Below are positions 1-10,055 of a stretch of 64,000 nucleotides of DNA, piece by piece. How positions within the stretch are numbered: the first letter of the stretch is position 1; each line of letters opens with the position of its first letter. Under the pieces are notes generated by a model, which was not told the DNA's origin, did no database searches, and saw nothing but the letters and a program-made list of their open reading frames with translations. The translations under genes and the position numbers were made by a program. The DNA is from Antedon mediterranea (taxonomy: Eukaryota; Echinodermata; Crinoidea; Comatulida; Antedonidae): the NCBI RefSeq assembly GCF_964355755.1, contig NC_092672.1:5954001-6018000 (forward strand), given 5' to 3'.

Positions 1-198
1 CCCTTTCAACTTTCAATTAAGTATATTTTGATATTTCTTCCATCTTCTGTTTGATTATGTTTGATTGATTGGTTGGTGGATAATGAAGGTTCTTAATTAT
101 ATTACATGGCATTTTATAATAATAATATGACAACCCTTGAAACAACCCTTCCTAGTTTGACATAAAATGTGTGATGTGCCCAAATATGGTAGTGGTAT
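1..198. repeat. Dispersed repeat family A, partial copy
   Basis: This stretch is nearly the same as 56,473-56,705: the TTTCAATTAA start, TTGGTGGATAAT, the ATAATAATA run and a MITE fragment ending in the GATGTGCCCAAATATGGTAG core. Other copies or parts lie at about 6,180-6,600, 17,650-17,960, 53,500-54,370 and 55,780-56,720. No coding is visible. The copy is cut at 199 by an insertion. Confidence 0.7.
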
Positions 199-619
199 CA
201 GGGGCGGACGGAGGGGTGTTGCCCCAGTTGCCCGGGCAACACCCTTAATTTCATACTAAATGTTTTTTTCTAACACTAAATTAAAATTTAGATCCCATTT
301 CATCTTATTATTAACCATTAACGTTATAGAAGTCCACGGTTGGAAGAGTCTATATGTAAATTGACAGACTGCAGCGTATAATTAACCGCGCACAATTTAA
401 CGGCGGCGGTCAGCGTAATTTTTTTAATGTTTTATATACAATCATGTTTCTGAACATGCTCAGAATGAATTTCTGACTGTTTGGATTGCTTGTGTGCGTC
501 TTGAGAAGGTATGTGGAAAACCCTGTCATATGGGGGGGCCTGTGGCGCAAACACTTGGTTTCTATATGGCCCTAGACTCGTGTGCAACTCCCTTATAAAT
601 AGTCCTGCGACTGCCCCTG
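199..619. mobile_element. Non-autonomous hAT-like element with 5-bp target duplication
   Basis: The left end reads CAGGGGCGGA and the right end reads CTGCCCCTG, giving a short terminal inverted repeat CAGGGGC. The flanking 5-mers are GGTAT (194-198) and GATAT (620-624), a 5-bp duplication with one later change. The insertion sits inside a MITE core that normally reads TAGTGATATGATG. No transposase is present in these 421 bp. A hAT origin with 5-bp duplications is inferred from the CAGGGGC end. Confidence 0.55.
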
Positions 620-625
620 GATATG

Positions 626-978
626 ATATCATTTTATTTATTTTATTTTATGTCTTTAGGCAATGTGGCCAAGGATTACCAATAGTAAATTAATCACTGT
701 CCTATCAGATAGGTGGTAATCCCCCTGATACAGGGGCTATTTTGTGAACCAGTTCACCGGGGTAACCCCCTACTCTTTTCGAATAATGAACTGGGTTCTT
801 TAAAGTGCACACAGGTTATAACTGTGTACACTGGACCTATGGTTTATAGTCCTTATCCGAGAGGACTTGTTCCACCACCAGAACTAGCGAGTCGGCCTCA
901 AACCCTTGCCGATGTTGTTGGCTCTTTAGGTACGGTAAACGGCGCCCTTGCCTTAACCGCTCGGCCATTTGACTACAG
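626..978 (-). mobile_element. tRNA-derived SINE, minus strand
   Basis: On the minus strand the sequence starts near 978 with a tRNA-Ser/Leu-like head: TGGCCGAGCGGTTAAGG is an A box and GGGTTTGAGGCCGACTC is a degenerate B box. A central part with TTTAAAGAACCCAG and GGGGGTTACCCCGGTG follows. That block recurs at 42,056-42,110, and I know it as a common SINE body in invertebrate genomes. The A-rich tail (AAATAAAATAAATAAAATG type) is at about 626-652. Comparison with 56.8 kb shows that this is an insertion into a family A/B repeat. Confidence 0.7.
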
Positions 979-1299
979 GTAATTATCACTTACAAAATAA
1001 TACTAATATTGAACACTGGTAAAATAATCCATTGTAGATTTGAGCGTGAGAACATGACATGTCACACATTTTAACAATTATGGGTTTTATTCAATCAGTA
1101 ACACACACACCCATGGTTGTCAATATCCTCTTTACTATCATGGTTATATTTACCACGTCTATACTATAGTTGATTCTGATCGATGTGTTTGTTTTTTTTA
1201 ATCTGTCAACGCTATCAGCAAAATGTGCTAAACTAGTTGTCAACATCACTTTACACTTCCTAATTCAACTTCTGGAATTTACACCCTCTCATCAGCTTA
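979..1299. repeat. Dispersed repeat, same as 56,866-57,171
   Basis: The sequence from TTATCACTTACAAAATAAT through ACCACGTCTATACTATAG to TTTACACCCTCTC matches 56,866-57,171 closely. Related blocks lie at 7,880-8,020 and 59,540-59,600, each just left of a MITE of the AGCTCTGTCTACAC family. No gene is seen. Confidence 0.65.
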
Positions 1300-1423
1300 A
1301 GCTCTGTCTACACTATCAAACTTTCACAAAAAAAATGTGATGTGCCCAAATATGATAGTGATATGCCCAAATATGGTAGTGATATGATGTCATCATGTCC
1401 ATATATGGGCACATCATGTTTAT
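1300..1423. mobile_element. Harbinger-like MITE, right end missing
   Basis: The left end AGCTCTGTCTACACTATC follows TTA at 1,297-1,299. The core has GATGTGCCCAAATATGATAG, an internal tandem copy, and CCATATATGGGCACATCA. The right end with CAGAGCT is absent. The best whole copy is at 8,024-8,163. Confidence 0.7.
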
Positions 1424-1435
1424 TTAAACTGTTGA

Positions 1436-1600
1436 ATGAAATGTTTCATTATCTTCATCTCATCATCATTATCTTCATCTCATCATCATTATCTTTATCA
1501 TCTAATCATCATCTTCATCTTATCAGTAGCATCATCTTTTTCATTAACTTCGTTCTTCATAATTTTCATCTCATCTCCTTTTTCACAGAAGAATGGTTTC
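1436..1600. repeat. TCATC-rich simple repeat
   Basis: Imperfect runs of CTTCATCTCATCATCATTAT are seen. The open frames here are low-complexity and are not read as genes. Confidence 0.75.
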
Positions 1601-1625
1601 ATTGATTTTGATCCAAGTTGGCCCT

Positions 1626-2350
1626 AAACCGTCTCGGCCAAAGTCAAGTCGGCCCCAAGTCAAGTCGGCCCCAAGTCAACTCGGCCTCAAGTCAACTCGG
1701 CCTCACGTCAACTCGGCCAAAAAATAATCGTTCAATTCGGCCCCGTTAAAGTATGGAACGCAAAAAGTGCAAATGAAGGGGATTGATAAAATAATATTTC
1801 TTCACAATTTTTTAACTATGAATAATTCTGACTTTTAATGAATATTAATATTTAGACAATAATATTTAGCAAAGAAAATAGGAATGATTTCACCAACTTT
1901 CCTATATTTACGTTTAATAAAATTTCAAATTGCACAATTGAAAACAATTCGTAGCTGCGCCTCCCTGCGCCTTTGGCTGCTACGTGTTTTCGCTGACCGG
2001 GGGATTCCCCTTTTTTAAAAACGCAAATCATGGACAAAAACGATATGTACGATCATTTTTTCTATGGCCAAATGGTGGAACGTAGGCCTCCGTCTTCGAT
2101 TTACTAAAATGCGGTACCTGCACGTGTTTTTGTAACACGCAGGTACTTCTATTCATATCGGCAATGAGTTCATTTTTTTATATGATATTATTTAATTATA
2201 TTATATTTTTTATTTCGTCATTTTTTTAAAAGCGTGGATAGTAAGAATCATAATAATATTAAGCAATTTTTGTGTTCCATACTTTATTGTGGCCGAGTTG
2301 ACCGAGTTGACGTGAGGCCGAGTTGACTTGAGGCCGAGTTGACCTGCACC
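1626..2350. mobile_element. MITE-like element with tandem-repeat inverted ends
   Basis: Left part (1,626-1,720): about five copies of a 16-17 bp unit of the form CGGCC(T/C)CAAGTCAACT. Right part (2,283-2,346): the same unit in reverse, GGCCGAGTTGACTTGA. The inside is AT-rich, with a strong hairpin at about 2,113-2,145 (GGTACCTGC against GCAGGTAC) and a GC-rich patch at 1,955-2,010. No transposase was found. Target duplication not resolved. Confidence 0.55.
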
Positions 2351-2372
2351 CATTTCATTATGAGTAATGAGA

Positions 2373-2824
2373 TACAAATCGTCTTATCATTGTAATCCTT
2401 ATCATCGACTTTATGCTCATCATCACCATCATTATTGTCATCATCATCATCACCGTCATTATCATTATCATCTTCACCGTGATTATCATCATCACCGTCA
2501 TCAGTATCATCATCACCTTCATCATCATTGTAATTATCATCATCACCTACATCATCGTCATTATCATCATCACCTACATCATCATTGTAATTATCATCAC
2601 CTACATCATCGTCATTATCATCATCACCTTCATCATCATTGTAATTATCATCATCACCTACATCATTGTCATTTTCGTCATCACCATCATCATCAACATC
2701 ACCTTCATCATCATTATCACCTTCATCATCATCGTCAACATCACCTTCATCATCATCACCTTCATCATCACCTTCAGCATCATCATCATCATCACCTTCA
2801 TCAACATCATATCGTCATCATCAT
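2373..2824. repeat. (CATC/CAT)n microsatellite
   Basis: About 450 bp of CATCATCATCAC-type repeat with higher-order blocks (CACCTACATCATCGTCATTAT and variants). The histidine-rich and isoleucine-rich open frames are by-products. The array is the left edge of a module also found at 9,730-11,060 and 34,240-35,630. Confidence 0.9.
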
Positions 2825-3373
2825 CATATAAAGTAGTTATACAATAATATACAATATACAAATAACTATTCATTCTTACTTTATTAGTCTACAAATTGAG
2901 TGAAATATGTATTGCAACAATTTTATTCTAGAAATGAAAAAAAACTAATTATCTATGTTATAACTCCTTGGTTATTCCAAATGATATAAAGGATATAAAG
3001 TCTGGTTATTTAATACAATTCATTAAGTAATACAATCACATTTTAATAGTATTTTTAAAGTTAATTTTTCAAAATGACTATATTATGCACATGGTATGTA
3101 TGAAAAATTAAAAAAAAATCAACATGATTCAATGCTTAAATCCTATATTTAATTATGTTTATGTTCTAAAAAGTTTAGCTTAAATACTACTACCACCAAC
3201 AGTTTATTAAAACAAAAATAATATGATAAACTAATGTGACAAATTTAATGCATGTAAATAACAATATTATATTAAATTATACTAAACAGTTTAATATCGA
3301 TATATGATAAACTTTAAATACAACAATAATATATGTGTAAAATCATATTAATATCAATCCACTATTATTTATA
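2825..3373. repeat. AT-rich duplicated module
   Basis: After the CAT repeat come ATAAAGTAGTTATACAATA, ATGTATTGCAACAATTTTAT and runs of ATAATAT-like sequence. The order and words match 34,320-34,800 and, less well, 10,090-10,500. No exon or RNA gene is recognised. Confidence 0.5.
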
Positions 3374-3560
3374 CTAGCAAGTATACCCGCCTCAGAGCGG
3401 GTTTCAAATGTAGTTTAAAACATCAATTATCAGATTTACATCACCTATATCATGAGGATTACTTTACCCAAGTTTGAGACTTTCCCAGATAGACAGACAG
3501 AGATTTGGTGAATTATAGCAAGATAATATATAGCTTTATTATACCTTACAAAGATTATAG
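3374..3560 (-). mobile_element. Helitron 3' end, minus strand
   Basis: Read on the minus strand, a hairpin (ACCCGC, loop, GCGGGT) is followed by ATACTTG, then CTAG at 3,377-3,374, then T. A hairpin followed by CTRR and insertion before T is the Helitron 3' signature. The inside holds AGATAGACAGACAGAG, a common Helitron subterminal word in marine invertebrates. A related end lies at 54,371. The 5' limit is not seen. Confidence 0.55.
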
Positions 3561-3589
3561 GCATCTGATTGCATTTGAGTAAACTGTTG

Positions 3590-4414
3590 ATCTCATGTTT
3601 CACTGCCCTCAACTTCTCTCATCATCAATTAAGTTATTCATTAAGAAGCTTTTTCATTGCGGTATCTAAGGCCAACAGTTTTGCGAATTTGTAAACTCGA
3701 CTATGATTTATAGGTCCCAGCTGCTGAACCCAAAAAACGTCTGGGAAAAGAGAGTCTATGAGGGCTCACGGTTGAACAATTTTGGATTCTCGCCCTTTGA
3801 TTGGTGGAAGACTGGAAAAATGTTCTCACTTGTACCACCGTGAAGTCACCTTGTCTCTAGAGAGGGGTATTATAGTCAATTGACTATGGTTGCATGCCTA
3901 TTAGAAATACAGGTAATTATATACAGGTTGAGGTCACAGCATACAACAGGTATTTAATCTCTACAGTCATGGAAGAAAATATGAAAGAAAATTATCAGAA
4001 TCAAATGATGATGATCACATGATGTAATGTCGACAGTTTGAAAAAGAAAATGATCGTGCTAATAATTAAAAAACTATCTTTGATTTGTATGTATTTTTGC
4101 GATTAAAGGACATCTTTTTAATAATTAATCATTTAATATATCTGATGAAAGAACAATGAATAATTTTAAAATGTCGAGCGGCATTTTTTGTAAGAAATAT
4201 TTCTTGTTTAAACTGGTGATAGTAATGATAACTGAGATTCATGTATTTGGTTTTCTATAAAGTTAGTTACTTATCCATGGTCTGCTATTTGTTCCTAGTT
4301 CATTGCAAAATTTTAAAATGAGGGTGTACAGTATATGAAAATATACCCAAAGCTTTGTTTTTAATTGTATTTTTATGATCTGCAGTTGCCTGAAGCTCTT
4401 TATTCAATCCAATA
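3590..4414. other. No gene seen; conserved block at 3,603-3,622
   Basis: The block CTGCCCTCAACTTCTCTCAT (3,603-3,622) is shared with six other places in the window. The rest is AT-rich sequence with no convincing exon, RNA gene or complete element. Confidence 0.4.
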
Positions 4415-4418
4415 TTAA

Positions 4419-4759
4419 AGATGTATTGTCTCCCAAATACTTGGGGGACAATACATCTTCATAAAAATGAAGATTAATAAAATCAGACTTTGAATAGATT
4501 ATTTTGTGGTTTTAATAAAGTTAATTTTCGTAGAAAAAAAAACCGGGAAAAATAAATGTTTTCACTTATAAAATGACAAAATAAATGGTTAAATTCAACC
4601 AAAAACTAATTGGCTGGCAGCCAATTTTACTAGTTTTTGCTTTAAATGTTTTTTTAGGTAAATGCATTTTTTTCGACCCAATTTTTGGTCAAAGTGACAT
4701 TAAAATTGCATACTCAACAAATTGTTTAAGAATTATTTTTTCAGAGGGACAATACTTCT
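4419..4759. mobile_element. TTAA-flanked MITE, copy 1
   Basis: Ends are AGATGTATTGTC and GACAATACTTCT, flanked by TTAA at 4,415-4,418 and 4,760-4,763. The inside resembles 25,340-25,686 in reverse orientation (GCTGGCAGCCAATTT, AAATTCAACCAAAAACTA). TTAA target sites point to piggyBac or Kolobok-type mobilisation, which is an inference. Non-coding. Confidence 0.7.
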
Positions 4760-4907
4760 TTAATTGTATTTTTATTTAAAATCTGCTGTAATTAGATACA
4801 ATTTCAATATCATGATGAAATAGTGAAGTTTATCTTTCTAGAATTAATTTTCAAATATGTAAAATCTTCATTCTATAAAAAATTACTCACAGTATTTGTT
4901 ATTAATA

Positions 4908-5277
4908 TCTGCTTTCATATTGCTTATTTATTTTTAATGTCTAATAATAATATTGTGCAATTAGCTTTCATATTGCTTATTTATTTTTAATGGCTATTAA
5001 TAATATTGTGCAATTAGCTTTCATATTGCTTATTTATTTTTAATGGCTAATAATAATATTGTGCAATTAGCTTTCATATTGCTTATTTATTTTTAATGTC
5101 TAATAATAATATTGTGCAATTAGCTTTCATATTGCTTATTTATTTTTAATGTCTAATAATAATATTGTGCAATTAGCTTTCATATTGCTTATTTATTTTT
5201 AATGTCTAATAATAATATTGTGCAATTAGCTTTCATATTGCTTATTTATTTTTAATGGCTAATATTGTGCAATTACT
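4908..5277. repeat. 53-bp tandem repeat, about 6.8 copies
   Basis: The unit contains CTTTCATATTGCTTATTTAT, then TTTTAATGTCTAATAATAAT, then ATTGTGCAATTAG. Copies differ by one or two bases (GTC or GGC, and a shortened last copy). Confidence 0.9.
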
Positions 5278-5305
5278 TTTAGTCAATGTCTTGAGTACTT
5301 TCCTG

Positions 5306-5372
5306 TTACTCCCTCGGAATGTTAAACTTTTCTTGACATTTAGGGCATTCCACTTTACTCTCTGCCATCATC
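5306..5372 (-). pseudogene. Candidate terminal exon with CPxC motif, frameshifted
   Basis: On the minus strand a TTTTTTTAG acceptor precedes 67 nt ending in TAA. One frame reads KVECPKCQEKFNI then PRE and stop. Splicing from the phase-0 exon at 5,784-5,882 instead gives DDGRE and a stop, so one extra base seems to break the frame just before KVECPKC. A homologous exon at 9,219-9,394 reads VGRKVECPNCKKCFSI. I do not recognise the parent protein. CxxC followed by x3-F looks like the first half of a zinc finger or zinc ribbon. It may be a decayed copy of the gene at 9.2-14.5 kb, or the protein may simply end at DDGRE. Confidence 0.35.
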
Positions 5373-5783
5373 CTAAAAAAATTAAATAGATACTCTGAAT
5401 AGAATTAATAATTAGAAATTATTTTATTAATAGAATTAATTTTAGATTTTATACATTTTTGTTTAATATCAATTATGGCATAGAGGATTTTTTTGACACA
5501 TAAAGTTTGATATTGTAGACAAGGCTTTAGCCAAATTAGTAGGGGATGCAAAATGTGATCATCTCTTCCTACGGGCACTAATATCACATGACAAAAACAA
5601 GATCAATTCTTGTACAATCGAAACAGTTTATAATTTAAGGTGCGGGTGAAAAGTAACAGACAGCATTCATGGTTCTCAGCTCCCTGCGTCGCCACTTTGA
5701 AAGCATCCTATATTATCATTGGTACCCTCAATTCAATTTGAAATGTGGAAAAATTCTAACGTACTAAAAGTCAAATAACTTAC

Positions 5784-5882
5784 CAGTGTTAAGTTTTTTA
5801 TTTCAGAAGTAACACTTTCTGTAGAGGATGATGCACGTGCATCCTTCATCAATTGATCGTAATGCGTAGATACTGCTTCGAA
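5784..5882 (-). CDS. Candidate internal exon, 33 codons
   Basis: On the minus strand the acceptor GTGTTTCAACAG and donor GTAAGT bound 99 nt. Only one of the three frames is open. It reads FEAVSTHYDQLMKDARASSS, then TESVTSEIKNLTL, a polar sequence likely to be helical. Both ends are phase 0. The next exon on this strand would be 5,306-5,372. The support is the splice-site pair and the single open frame. No family is recognised, and transcript evidence is lacking. Confidence 0.4.
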
Positions 5883-5889
5883 CTGTTGA

Positions 5890-6610
5890 AACACAACATA
5901 AAAGTAGTCAATATTGCGGTCTCGCTCTTTTGTGGCTGGAATGTTATCATAACAATAGTGAAAAGCTATCTAAAATATTAATAAGCGTGATAGAAGTTAC
6001 GAATTAAAAGACGTTTACTGTATAATTTCAATATAAAATTTATTGACAAAAAGAGAGATCGACGTTTCGGTATCATCATAGAACCATTTATTGGCAAAAA
6101 TGAATGTTTGAGTTGAGTGGAGAAAATACAGTATGATTAGATTGGCAAAATAGTCATTATAATATACATTTTTATGAGTTGAATACAGCTGTATGTTACA
6201 CATTCAATGTTGGTTTTATGCATTACAATAAATAATTTTGAAATGCATAAAAGGTTTTATAATTCAGCCTAGCTAGCTTAGAACCATTGTTACATTGAAC
6301 TTCTAATAATACATATCTATTGTGTATACACACACTGTTTAGCCCCTTAACCATTACCATTTCTTTCATTCATTTATTTGAAAATATTGATATCAAATGG
6401 TGAGACACAGGTGTCACTGAGTTTTGTTATGTTAACCAGCAGTGACATACATGGTGGTAATGTACTTTATAATTTATTTTATCCCCTTTCATCTTTCAAT
6501 TTAATATTTTCAATTTCCTATATCATTACTTGTAGTTTTATTTATCTTCTGTATACATTTTTATTTTTGTGAGTTGATTGGTTGGTGGATAATCAAATTT
6601 CATTTAATAA
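5890..6610. repeat. Dispersed repeat family A copy
   Basis: This contains ATTCAATGTTGGTTTTATGC, the word GTTAACCAGCAGTGACATAC and TTGATTGGTTGGTGGATAAT, all repeated at 17.7-17.9 kb, 53.9-54.4 kb and 55.8-56.6 kb. No gene is seen. Confidence 0.6.
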
Positions 6611-7367
6611 AGAGAAATGGCGAACCGCGATGACGTCACTCAAATTTCACCGAGTGGGTATAGATTGTAAACAAACCATTTCGCCACATGTTTTTGTATG
6701 GGAAATTTCGATGGGTTGAGTTAAAAAGGTAGTTAGAAAAGAACGTTTAAAACACACATAATAGCAGTATCTTTTTTTTTGCAACACCCTTAACAATTTT
6801 AATGTTATATGGGCAAATCTTAACATATTTTATTTCAATTTGGATTGAATTAAGACGCGTTTTTGTTATATACTGTACCCAGCTCTAGGCCCTAGATAGT
6901 TTCGCTGATGCTGTGTAGTACCCTCGAGTAGGCCTACTCGAGCGAGCCTACTAGCACGGATTATCGGTTATTATAATAATAATAATAATAATATTGGAAA
7001 TTCTTTATTGCATACTGGTACTACTACTACTTTAGCTAGGGTGCTGCTAGGCCTCTCCTAGCTAGGTAGTAAGACTAAATAGAGCATCTCTAGTAGACGT
7101 AGGCCTAGCATTTAGTTTCAGCTTGACAACTGCCATTTTGTTAGTCTAATGTAGACCTACAGATATGAGATATTTTTAGGAATATGATTGTGAATGATGG
7201 ATGACTAAATACACAAATAGAAAAGAATTATGAGCGTTACAGCAACAACATTGGTTAGACGACGCCATGATTCACGTGTATAAACATAGGAAATGTGCCG
7301 CCCTCAACGGTTTGTTATGATTTTATACCCACTCGGATTTTAGACGTCGTCGGTTCGCCATTTCTCT
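6611..7367. mobile_element. 757-bp inverted-repeat element
   Basis: Left end AGAGAAATGGCGAACCG and right end CGGTTCGCCATTTCTCT are perfect inverses. The similarity continues inward (GAGTGGGTATAG against TATACCCACTC). The left end also holds a TGACGTCA palindrome. The inside has an ATAATA run at 6,973-6,993 and TAGGCCTA words. No transposase was found and the target duplication is unclear. Confidence 0.65.
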
Positions 7368-8023
7368 CTATTATATAACATTTTTAATGTAATAATAATA
7401 TAATTGTTAGCGCCTTCAAGTTGATACTTCCCTTCTTAGAGATCTGTTTGAAGTAGTTTTTGACTCTGTAAATTAACATTGTTGAAATACAGAATTAATT
7501 TACTGTCTAAAAGTTTGAATTGTCACTTCTATTACATTTGAATCTGTCCCAACTTCTAGTCTGGAATAAAATGTTGACCTATGGAAAAGTAGTTGCTAAC
7601 GAGAGGCTCAGCTAATAGAGGGCTAAACACTTGATGCTCTTTATGTCTGCTGAGGAACTATTTAATTTTTTTTTGGTTAGCCACTTGTTGGAGGTAAATT
7701 TGTCTTACAAAATATTGAAAATTTTTAATGAAAATGTGTTTTAAACATGTTTTCTGCTAACGGGAGGTGGATAGACATGATAAACAGGATTTTGAGAGTC
7801 CATTTCAAGAGGTGTTTCTGTTAAAAACGTGTCCGCACAGGAAAGTTCCGCTGTAGCATGGTATTTGTGTTTCGAACACATATTTACCACGTCTATACTA
7901 TAGTTGATGCTGATTGATGTGTTTGTTTTTGTAATCTGTCAATGCTATCAGCAAAATGTACTAAACTAGTTGTCAACATCACTTTCCACATTCAAATTCT
8001 GGAATTTACACCCTCTCAGCTTA
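7368..8023. repeat. Dispersed repeat family B, left flank
   Basis: The part from ACCACGTCTATACTATAGTT (7,888) to TTTACACCCTCTCAGC (8,020) recurs to the left of the MITEs at 1,300, 57,172 and 59,602. The earlier part shows nothing recognisable. Confidence 0.5.
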
Positions 8024-8163
8024 AGCTCTGTCTACACTATCAAACTAGTTTGACCCAAAAAGTGTGATGTGCCCAAATATGGTAGTGATATGATGTCATC
8101 ATGGTCATATATGGGCACATCACATTTTTTTGTCACATAAAGTTAGGTAGTGTAAACAGAGCT
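8024..8163. mobile_element. Harbinger-like MITE, complete copy
   Basis: Ends AGCTCTGTCTACACTATC and TAGTGTAAACAGAGCT are inverted repeats, flanked by TTA at 8,021-8,023 and 8,164-8,166. A 3-bp TTA duplication fits PIF/Harbinger. The 140-bp core carries CCCAAATATGGTAG and CATATATGGGCACATCAC. Other copies or fragments: 1,300, 20,963, 30,639, 33,269, 57,172 and 59,602. Confidence 0.8.
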
Positions 8164-8640
8164 TTAGAATTAACCTGAGTAAAATAAAATATAAGAATTT
8201 ATAGGAATGTTTACAGTGTATGTAATCAAAGCCAATCTAATACTGTTTAAATCACTGTTTAACTATTTCAATTTTCATTAAACATAGTGCAAACAAAAAA
8301 ATAAACTTGACTAAAATAAGCAGTATAATATCATAGATACTATTATATTCCACATATTTAACCAGGACATCTGATTGGTTAAAACTACACGCATAATTTA
8401 ACTTGTGTCTGCTTCACTGAACTACTGTATTCTGATCACTTTCAGGTTCTACTGCCCTCAACTTCTCTCATCATCAATTACACTATTTGTTATGCATTCT
8501 GTATGCTTGTATCTTTAAAGATTTCCTTTTTTTTTTATGGTCAGTTTTCTTCTTTTTGTTTTTTTCTTTATTTCTGTATTTACTTTAGAGAGGCATTTAC
8601 CCTGAAGTGCGTTGAATATGGCTAGCAATAAGATTGTTAT
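8164..8640. repeat. Dispersed repeat family B
   Basis: Ordered words shared with 30,790-31,610, 58,997-59,375 and 61,484-61,950: AATCAAAGCCAATCTAATAC, CATCTGATTGGTTAAAACTA, CTGCCCTCAACTTCTCTCAT and TTGAATATGGCTAGCAATA. The MITE always sits just to its left, so the MITE and this block move or duplicate together. On the minus strand the conserved block begins ATGAGAGAAGTTGAGGGC. Confidence 0.7.
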
Positions 8641-9218
8641 TATTTGTATTAATCTATCATAAACAATTGAGCAGAAGTCAATAGACATACTGTGTGGATG
8701 TACTTTCTTAATATTGAGGATAAGGACAATTTATGATATTACTGTTGAATTTGTTTATTTTTAGTTTAGTTGAGTTAGAATATTTTAATGAAACAGACAT
8801 GTCTGACTATCACCTCATAATCAATTCGAATGGATCTAGTACTATTTTTTGTCAATTGTCCATATAAATTGCATGAAAGTATGTAACCATATAATCTATC
8901 ATAATGTTATAAATATGCCTACACTACCGTACACACCTTAGAATATATCATCATTGTCATAATTATAATCATCATCATAAAAAGTAGTCAAACAATAATG
9001 TACAGTATACATACAGTTTAATACAAAATAATAATGTGTAAAAACAGTGAATTAGAATATTTACAATGTATTAAATCAAGCAAGTTTTCCCGGAGCTCTT
9101 CATTTAGTCCAATAAAGTGTATTTTTATTAAAATTTATCTGTTGAAGTACAATTTCATACATGGAAATAGATTCAAGTTTTATCATTATATTAATAATTA
9201 ATGCCAAATTTTTCTGAA
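8641..9218. other. AT-rich, no gene seen
   Basis: Positions 8,698-8,845 match the right edge of the window (63,850-64,000), including GAAACAGACATGTCTGACTA, so this is another dispersed repeat. A short CATCATTGTCATAAT run at 8,948 and AAAGTAGTCAAACAATAATG resemble the module after the other CAT arrays. Confidence 0.5.
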
Positions 9219-9394
9219 TTATTTTAAATGGTCAGGTGGCAAAGTGTTCGGTGTTGAATGACCATATGGAAACAAGCCATGACTTGCCAAAGGTCCAGGG
9301 GGCAAATGGATGAGTAGAGGATTGCTGTCTTGTTCCTCACCTGAAATAGAAAAACATTTCTTACAATTAGGGCATTCTACTTTTCTGCCTACTT
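9219..9394 (-). CDS. Candidate 3'-terminal exon with CPxC motif
   Basis: On the minus strand a good acceptor (TATATTATTTTTCAG) is followed by 176 nt ending in TAA. The open frame reads VGRKVECPNCKKCFSISGEE and goes on through a Pro-rich tail (LIHLPPGPLASHG, TPNTLPPDHLK). Two exon bases precede the first full codon. The exon at 14,345-14,473 ends with one spare G, so joining them gives NLL-E-VGRK in frame. The CxxC-x3-F pattern suggests half of a zinc finger or ribbon, but no partner Cys/His pair follows. The family is not identified. A related exon lies at 5,306-5,372. Confidence 0.42.
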
Positions 9395-9729
9395 CTGAAA
9401 AATAATATAACCGTAAGAATCCTCTTCTCTTCTGTCGTTAATCTTCATACCAATTTTTTATTTGATAGACAATTGTTGAACATTGAATACTGTAATAGAA
9501 GTAAACATAATTCAAGATGTATTTACACAAGAGGAAATTACTTGCTGTACTGCAAACAGAATACAAATGTTTTTAAATGTACAAATACAAAAAAAAATAT
9601 TTAAAAATATACTATATTATATATACAAAAATGTAAATAGGAGATCAATATTGGGAACTAAATATCAATTTTAAATTAAATGTTGAATTACTTAAAAACA
9701 AGCTACTTACCCTCTGTGTGGAGGAGGGG

Positions 9730-10055
9730 GACATCATCATCGTCGCCGCCGTCGTCATCAACATCATCATCAACATCAAGTCATCAACATTGTCATCATC
9801 AACATTGTCATTATCAACATTGTCATCATCAACATCATCATCATTATCAACATTGTCATCATCAAAATCATCATCATTATCAACATTGTCATCAACATCA
9901 TCCTCATCATCAACATCATCGTCGTCGTCGTCATCATCATCTACATCAACAACATCGTCATCATCATCATCTTTATCATTGTCATCAACATCATCTTCAA
10001 CATTGTCATCATCAACATCATAATCATCATCATCATTGTCATGTCAGTGTAATCT
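9730..10055. repeat. (CAT)n microsatellite with CAACATTGTCAT blocks
   Basis: TCATCAACATTGTCATCATC units alternate with CGTCGTCGTCGTC and plain CATCAT. The long His-rich and Ser-rich frames are artefacts of a repeat with a period of three. Confidence 0.9.

Noticed and set aside
890-978. Possible tRNA-Ser or tRNA-Leu gene on the minus strand
   Set aside because: The 3' half does not fold and the sequence runs into a SINE body.
2367-2847. Long His/Tyr-rich and Ile-rich open frames
   Set aside because: They are translations of a CAT trinucleotide repeat; all frames stay open for that reason.
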